From: Amphirosellinia nigrospora
Lineage: Eukaryota > Ascomycota > Sordariomycetes > Xylariales > Xylariaceae
Reading direction: 5' to 3'
DNA length: 64,000 nucleotides
NCBI GenBank assembly: GCA_004123355.1
Contig: SCHM01000002.1
Coordinates: 8,963,569 to 9,027,568, forward strand
In this document: in pieces, positions 57,093 through 64,000 of the stretch
Layout of the letters: every line of letters starts with the position of its first letter
Numbering within the stretch: position 1 is the stretch's first letter
Notes under the pieces: model-generated
The model's database searches: none
Told to the model about the DNA's origin: nothing
The model's input: only the letters and a program-made list of their open reading frames with translations
Made by a program: the position numbers and the translations under genes

Positions 57093-60000
57093 CTACCATT
57101 GCAGCGCCTCGATCCCAACAGAGCCGTCGAGAAGATGTTGGATAGCGGGTTGAATAGTGCCCTTCTCAGCTCTGTAGCGCGCTGCCTGCTTCATCCTTGT
57201 ATAAAAAACAGGGCAATCCTTACTATCACAAGGAACCTCATCCAGAGGAGCCAGCCCTGCACAGCTCTGACATATCTTCATCACATCTATCAGCTTCCTT
57301 TCTTCTTTGTTTAGCTGTGTTTGCAGCTTTGAAAGGGATGCGGGAACATCGGCCTGGCATCGTGTGCACATAGAGCCCTTGTTCTTGGTCTTCGCGCCGC
57401 AGACTAAACATGCCGCTGCCTTCATGTATGATTCCAGCGTCTTTTTAGCCAGCGAGTTGCCGCGGGCTCGGTCTACGCGGTGGATGCGCTGTACTTTTGG
57501 CATCTCGTCGTACCATTGTCGGACATTGGCTCCAACAAGGTTGAAGATCCGCTCCAGGGTGGGATGAGGTTCTTAGAAATGTAATATTCGGAATCGAGAG
57601 CGAGATGAGAATTGCTCAAAAGTTCCTCTGGCGCCACACACCGATCGATCAGCCGCGCTCCTGGCGCACCACTAACCACGACGTACGGCACTCGTTCGCC
57701 GTATTGGGGCTCTGCTCGAGCGTCCTCGAGCATTTTCTTTGTGCTGATTAGAGCACCGGGTGGTGGAGGTCCTCTTTCGCTGTAGGTTCCCAGCTTAACC
57801 TCTCTTGCAAAGCAGAAATCTTGGATAGACACCCCCCCACGCATGATCTTGGTGCATTGCCTCTGAAAATATACCTTGACTTGACTGAGATCAGCCGTCT
57901 CAAATAGAATCTTGAGGGCCTTCTCCTCGATCATCTGTTCTGCGGGGGTACCGTCCCTTCGGACTGTTTCAATGCCCTTTGCGTCAAAGTCGGGCTTGAT
58001 CTGGTCTTTACTTTCGTATTTGTATCCCACATACCGCTTTTTAGCAAGAAGTGCGCATGGGTGGTAGACCTTCTCGAACTTCAGCTTTATGGGTTGAGGG
58101 TTTATATTGGTGATAGTTTGGGCCATCTCGTTGCCGATGTCGAAAGCCTGCTCTCTGGTCCTACCTGGTAGGTAGATAAACAAACTGTCCGTGTCACCGT
58201 AGACAACCTCCGCTTTCCACTTATCCTCTGAATGGATGAGTGCTATTGCTCGCTCGAGAGTTTCTCGTCCTGTCTGCACTATGCTGTCCGCAATCTCGGA
58301 ACACGGCATACGGCCCGAGAATGATGCTGACGTATATCCATAAGTAACATTTGCCAGTAACTTCAGCGCTAGTTGTCTGTTATTTAGAAGTCGTTGCAGC
58401 GTCTTGTCGTCCTTGTCCTGTTTCATACCACTTTTTACCATAACCCGAGTCTCAAGGATCTCTGTTAGCATTTTTGCTAGCAGCGATTTTCTTATTTCGG
58501 CCTTGCAGTACATAATGCCATTTGGAGCAATATTGATATAGTCCTTGAGGAGTTCTAGGAGTCTCTTTTGCCGGCGATACTCTGTAAATCCCATTTTGTT
58601 CGTCCCTCGCCAATTGACTATACGTCCGAGAAAGGTTGAATAGCAGTAATTATACGCGATCATGACACTAGGGTAAAGACTCTGGAAATCAAGGACAACA
58701 AGCGGGCTATTGTAGAACGCGCTTTGAGGCTCCATCACGAGTGGGAGACACTCCAACGCATTCTGCATTCCGACCTGCTTTCTGTTGGGTGATACAAGCA
58801 CGAAGTTCTCGGGCTTTGCGATTCTAAACATGATAGACTCGACCTTGAATTGAGAACCACGGGAAAACACCGAAAAGAAATCGACGCCGAGGACTCGGGC
58901 TTGCTCGCTTGTCCGGGGGTTAACTCGTTTGCCTCGAGAATCTCGATATCAAGTTTGGTCCGCGTCAAGTAGTAGCGTAAAAGTTTGCTAGTATCTCGAG
59001 CTTTACGTCCGATATACCAATCAGTCAAAGTGCGCCAAGAGTAGTGAGGAATACGCCGGTGTAGTAAATGCCAAACGACGTTTTCCATAGTGTACTGTAG
59101 AAGATTAAGCTCTCCTCGCATAGACCTCCATATGTTAACCATATGCCTCCCTGTGACCCGGATAGTGGACGTGGTGTTGAAACCCCATTTATCAGCTTCT
59201 TTCCCAATTCGTCCGAAAGATTGGCTTTTCATTCGTGAGAACTCATCACACAGATTATAATCGTACTTAATTCGGGCTCGTTCTATAAGAAACCCCACGA
59301 GCTCCCGTGGACTTCGTATCCAGTCAGGATATCCGGATCGCGATTCCGAACGATTTCAACCATCCTCACCATTAGGTCCAGCTCTGACGACTCCTCAATA
59401 ATTTCGGTTCTAGTCAGCTTTTGCATGCTCTGCGCCAGCGAGCCGTCTTCCGAGAGAACGATAACCCCTGATTCAACTGCCAGGGACGTATTGTTCGCAG
59501 TCGCGAACTTCTCGTCCGATTTCGAGCACCAAAAAATAGCTTGGACTTCATCTTCTTCGGGATTGGGAACCAATTTGCCACGGGTATTGACATGTATCTC
59601 GAGGCTCATAGTGCTCATGTACTGAGCCTCATGTTGGACACTGGTAGACTTTGTATTCTGTGAGTATCTGAACCCATATCTATTTTTCTGCGTGGCGCCG
59701 TCTATTTGCGATAGATATGACCTTAACTCGAGATCGCCTACTTGCAAAACAGGCTCCATAAACTGATCCATCTTCTGAAGACCTTGTGACCACCTTTGTA
59801 CCTCTGCGAAACTAGGTGGGGTTGTGCAATTTCCCAACTCCGTAATGAACACTCAAGGCGTTGTTTCTTATAAACTTCGGCATCCCGGTGGTGCTCAAAT
59901 ATAGTTTCGGGCCTAATGCCAAAATTGGCTGGAGATTCTCCAGTGGTGTCGAATTCCGGGAGAAAGGGGAGAGTGTTACCCTCGAGCCGGAACTCCTGAC

Positions 60001-62275
60001 CAGCGTATTCCCTGGCCCTCAAGGGCACATCTTTATCTCTGCCGTAGTACGGGCCTTGATATATCACATCAGGTCGATCGTGCAATTTCATAGTCGATAA
60101 TACTTCTGTGACTGGGGTGCAGTCTGGTGAAATACGTAAAAAGTAGCTTGAGGACGAGGAGTACACCCAATATTTATAATGTAGTCAGGTTTAATCGCCT
60201 TGGCTGTCGATACAAGAAAATCTGAAGACTCTAATACGGAGGTTTGGGAGGTTGCGGTCGCAGAGGGCCTCGCTGAGATCGAAGGTTCAAAAGACAAGTG
60301 TTTCTTGAGTTGGCTATCATCGCTCCGCTGAGAACTCGTTTGGCTTAATCGTAGTATTGTGGTTGGATCATTCGGATCCTTGACAACGGCAAAATTGAGC
60401 CGTTGCAATCCTAATTGCTTGTTGGTCTTCGTCTTGGTCTTTTCTTTATCACCTTGCAAAGAGCAAGTGAGTTTTGTCTCGCTGAACCCCTCTGCCGTTG
60501 TATGTTTGCTGGGTTTCCGCAATACGTTAGAGATACTTGCAGGTACCAAAGGTGCGAACTCCACACGGCGTCGTTTGGTGTTTGTAGACTCCAAGGGTTC
60601 CGCATGGTGTTTGGAAACCATGGAGGCTGGCTGAACGCGATGTATACTCTGAGCTTTGCTTAGTAAGCCATGTTCTATAGCAGCATTCAGCAAGACGCTG
60701 GAGATTGGAGGCTTTGAATATTGTCTAGTACGCAAGCAGCTGGCTTGTACACCTTGAGGTAGTATGCTTGAATTAGAATCAGGGTCCAATATATCACTTA
60801 GGGGTGTGGTGCTGGCTGTTCTGGCGGCCTTAACCTGCTGGTTCGTGTATTCTGAACTATTTTAACCGTTATATCCGATGACTTCGAGCCACGTCCTGGC
60901 GAAATTTGTTTAGACTGTGGCTTTAGAATGGACGCCCCCTGAAGTTCGTTCGAAGCCCGAAAAGCATCTTCGTCAGAGTCATTGGGAAAGACATCGTCTT
61001 CATTCGGCTCTAGGTTAAGGATTCGACCCTCGTCGACTACGATGCTGCTCAACGGGTCACCGTCACCCTCAAGAGGCTGCGTCGCCCCCAGTCCAGTGTC
61101 CAGGTTGTTGGGGTATAAATCTTCGACTGATTGCAACACAGTTTTGACAGTGGATTCGAACGGGACGTTATCGACAAAACTTTCGAAAGTAACTTCGTTT
61201 CCATCGCTCTGCTCATGCTCCTGGTGAATTAAGTCCAGCATTTGATCCCTGTATTCTTCTTCATGGATCCACCCAGGGCGCTGTGATTCACGAGGATTGG
61301 CAGACATAGATACCAGGACCTCCGGCGGAAAAGGGCTACTCCCTGCTGTAGGATTTGGCATTTTTCGCTTTCGACGTTTGGTCTCATCTTTCCACAGCCC
61401 AGCCATACTGTGAACAAGCTTCATATCGGCTGGTAATGGGTTGTTTCGTTCGCTGAAGTCATGGTGGAGCTGCCTCTCCCTGATTTCATGTCGATTGAGG
61501 ATATCGTGGACACATATATCAACCTCAATTGAACAATGGCTCACACGGGGCAGGCCTGGATCATCGGTAATAAAAAGCTGGGGTACAGATTGGCTATGCC
61601 ACAGATGTGTAAAATTCTCATCATCGCCATGCCGCGGGACGGGTGCTCTGAAGCAAACCTTCCGAGCATCAATATACGCACACCCGTAAAGGTTATAGTC
61701 AGTCATGAATTGGAGTAAATACTGCAGATGCGCCTCGTAGGGCTGAAGCTTCTGCTTCATTATGGCCCCCTGCTGAAGAAGCTCAGCGAGTCGTGTCATG
61801 ACTACGGGGTTAAGCATATAGATCTTAAGATAAAACCTATATCCGACATAGAAGCCATAGAAGGGAACACCTTTCACCAGGGTGATTCTGGCTACATATC
61901 TGTTTTTGCCAGCATATGCATTCTGCCGATAACTCACGGCCAGGGCGTGGTCAATAGAAAGATGGAGTCGATAAATGTATGCACTCACTATTTTAGTAAG
62001 TCAGAACAGAGAGCACACCATTCATTCTCGCGCAAACTTACCGTCATCGGGGGTCAGACTACCGTGGTACTCGACGAAGAGATATGGGAATGCGCCGTGG
62101 ATATGGGCACAGACTTTCTGGCCGGTTTCGGTCGATCCGAAAACCCTGATAACAGGCACTTTGGGTTCCTTGCGCAGCTGTGATAGTCTGACATCATTTC
62201 GAAGTGACGGGTCATATTGTGTCGGGGTTGCTTGATAGTGGTCAATGCAGTTCACCGCACACGGAAAACATCCAT
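57093..62275 (-). CDS. rev3: DNA polymerase zeta catalytic subunit (Rev3)
   Basis: The B-family translesion polymerase catalytic subunit, nuclear (family knowledge). Exon 1 is 62275-62042 and exon 2 starts at 61987. N-terminal REV3 signature: KVPVIRVFGSTETGQKVCAH, SIDHALAVSYRQNAYAGK, VKGVPFYGFYVGYR. Exonuclease-like region: DPDILTGYEVHGSSWG. Polymerase motifs: DFQSLYPSVMIAYNYCY (A), NVTYGYTSASFSGRMP (B), VYGDTDSLFIY (C). The C-terminal CysA (CLVCGAKTKNKGSMCTRC) and CysB (CQSCAGLAPLDEVPCDSKDC, iron-sulphur in this family) are intact. Seven one-base losses shift the frame: near 62255, 60845, 60174, 59819, 59294, 58916 and 57562, five of them in G/C runs of three to five bases. With seven bases restored the protein is 1711 aa. 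Catalytic motifs are undamaged. Confidence 0.93.
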
Positions 62276-62766
62276 GGCGGCTTATACAGTGTCCATGATA
62301 GCGGGGGGTTAAACCAGAAGGCGCCGAGCAGAAGGCAACATAACGATATCAAAAAAGTTTGTGACTCAAAAAGTCCAATATAAGCGCTCGTTTCTTTATG
62401 TTAACATGGTCGAACACAATCATCATTAAATGCAGACGCGTCGAGCTTAACCTCACTACAGCCGCGCTAAACTACAGCGTATAATGACGCGGGTTGCATG
62501 CGCTGTCAGGTGGCGTGTAAAGCGTGTAGAGGTCACCCCCACTATTCTAAGCTTACTCCAGCCACGTCCCAAGTCTACCTGCGCCTGCAGCATTGAGCAC
62601 CAGCCACACCTACAGTACTAGATGTTTTTGACTTATTGCCCAAACATCTTTGCGCCGCCGCCTAGAATTTCATGACCATTTCCTCTATATTGTGACTTTC
62701 TTGCGCCTTGATCTCTTCAGCGTCACCTAACATAGTCATTAGTACTTTCTGACGCCAATTTTTACC
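62276..62766. promoter_or_regulatory. Divergent promoter of REV3 and SLU7
   Basis: 491 bases between two divergent start codons. No coding sequence was recognised and no regulatory site could be assigned. Confidence 0.45.
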
Positions 62767-64000
62767 ATGCCACCTCCACCACCTCCCCCGTCGCGGAGGA
62801 ACGACTCTAAAGCGTCTGCTGCATCAAAAGAAGAGAACATATACATTCCGTCGTTTATCAGTAAGCGACCGTTCTACGCTGGAGAAGAGGGCGATCAGTC
62901 TGATTATCTCGAGCATCAGCGTCTCCAAAAGACCAAAGATGATCAGTCGAAATGGTACGATCGCGGCAAGAAGCTGGGTCCGGCGGCGACCAAGTATCGT
63001 AAAGGCGCGTGTGAAAACTGCGGCGCCATGACGCACAAGACGAAGGAGTGTCTCAGCCGACCGCGCGCCAAAGGCGCGAAGTGGACGGGAAAGGATATTC
63101 AGGCCGACGAGGCCATACAAGACGTGCAGCTAGGCTGGGATGCCAAGCGCGATCGCTGGAATGGCTACGACCCGAAGGAGTACCGCCACGTCGTAAACCG
63201 CTATACACAGATGGAGGAGCTGCGCAACCAGCTGGATGGAGGAGTGAGAAGGACAATAAGGAGGGCGAGGACGACGGACATGACGGCGAGAAGTACGCCG
63301 AGGAGTCAGACATGGGCCGACACCAGAGTACTGCAACGCGCCAGCTACGGCTACGGGAGGATACCGCGAAATACTTGCTCAACCTCGATCTCGAGTCTGC
63401 GAAATACGACCCCAAGACGAGAACCATGGTAGATGCTGGCGCTACGGCAGACAAGGCCGCACAACTCTTCGCAGAAGAGGGCTTCCTACGAGCGTCGGGC
63501 GACGCCGCAGAGTTCGAAAAGGCGCAGAAATACGCTTGGGAGAAACAAGAAAGGAGCGGCGACACAAGCCAGCATCTGCAAGCCAACCCTACCGCGGGAG
63601 AGTTCCTGCGAAAGAAGGAGGGAAGACACGGAAACGAAGAGAGCCATGCAGCTCAAAACATTACAAGATAAATATGGCGGTGGCGAAAGTACGATGCCGT
63701 CTGCGCTTCGTGACGTTGTCGTGACGGAGTCAGAACAGTTTGTCGAATACGACGAGGCAGGTTTGATCAAGGGTGCACCAACAACGATTGCGAGGTCAAA
63801 GTATGCTGAGGATGTCTTTACGAACAACCATACATCAGTTTGGGGTAGCTGGTGGTCTAATTTCAAATGGGGCTACGCGTGTTGTCACTCCTTCATCAAG
63901 AATAGTTATTGTACAGGGGAGGAAGGCAAGAAGGCCTGGGAAAATGCCGACCGCCAGCGGACGGGCGTCGGTCTCATACAGGATACACCCACTCAGGAAG
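62767..64000 (+). CDS. slu7: Pre-mRNA-splicing factor Slu7, partial (continues past the right edge)
   Basis: A second-step splicing factor that acts in 3' splice-site choice in the spliceosome (family knowledge). A proline run ([11 protein letters not shown]) leads to [12 protein letters not shown] and a CCHC zinc knuckle ([14 protein letters not shown]), then [74 protein letters not shown] and [19 protein letters not shown]. One base is missing at about 63243 ([16 protein letters not shown] expected) and one is extra in the GGG at 63620-63622. These restore one continuous frame that is still open at the window edge. Slu7 is normally essential, so the breaks are more likely sequencing indels than real. 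Confidence 0.93.

Overview
The window is nuclear DNA of a filamentous ascomycete (Pezizomycotina, probably Sordariomycetes; inference). The evidence is many short introns (about 46-110 nt, GT..AG, often with CTRAC-like branch sites), Zn2Cys6 regulators, and single-copy fungal housekeeping genes whose proteins I recognise. I found 18 protein-coding genes, the last running off the right edge. I saw no RNA gene, transposon, CRISPR array or viral fossil that I could support.

Layout. 1.6-3.6 kb: a Sec2-type Rab exchange factor (+). 6.8-10.0 kb: an eleven-exon Zn2Cys6 transcription factor (+). 11.9-15.0 kb: importin beta KAP95 (-). 19.2-21.1 kb: a ferric reductase (-). 24.4-36.6 kb: APC5 (+), CIA30 (-), SLA2 (+), COX13 (-) and APN2 (+). 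37.6-52.7 kb: an accessory stretch with a PHBH-type FAD monooxygenase, a zinc alcohol dehydrogenase, a CorA-like membrane protein, a C2H2 protein, a Zn2Cys6 regulator, a GPR1/FUN34/YaaH permease and a flavin-containing monooxygenase. 53.5-64.0 kb: an NVJ2-like SMP lipid-transfer protein (-), DNA polymerase zeta REV3 (-) and the splicing factor SLU7 (+, partial).

The most striking biology is the 24.4-36.6 kb block. APC5, CIA30, SLA2, COX13 and APN2 are the classic neighbours of the MAT1 mating-type locus of Pezizomycotina. Here they are all together, but no alpha-box or HMG-box MAT gene is visible between them, and the COX13-APN2 pair is turned so that COX13, not APN2, faces SLA2. This looks like a rearranged, MAT-less MAT neighbourhood. 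In the accessory stretch, the permease and the flavin monooxygenase are divergent from one ~0.6 kb promoter, with a Zn2Cys6 regulator next door, so they may form a small catabolic unit.

A strong technical signal runs through the window. About 30 single-base frame breaks, mostly one-base losses in short homopolymers, interrupt otherwise perfectly conserved genes (seven in REV3 alone), while other genes (KAP95, APN2, the first transcription factor, the PHBH-type monooxygenase, the C2H2 gene) are intact. Several of the broken genes are normally essential, so uncorrected sequencing error is the likeliest cause. I therefore annotate them as genes rather than pseudogenes and note each break. All identities come from recall of protein families; no database search was possible.
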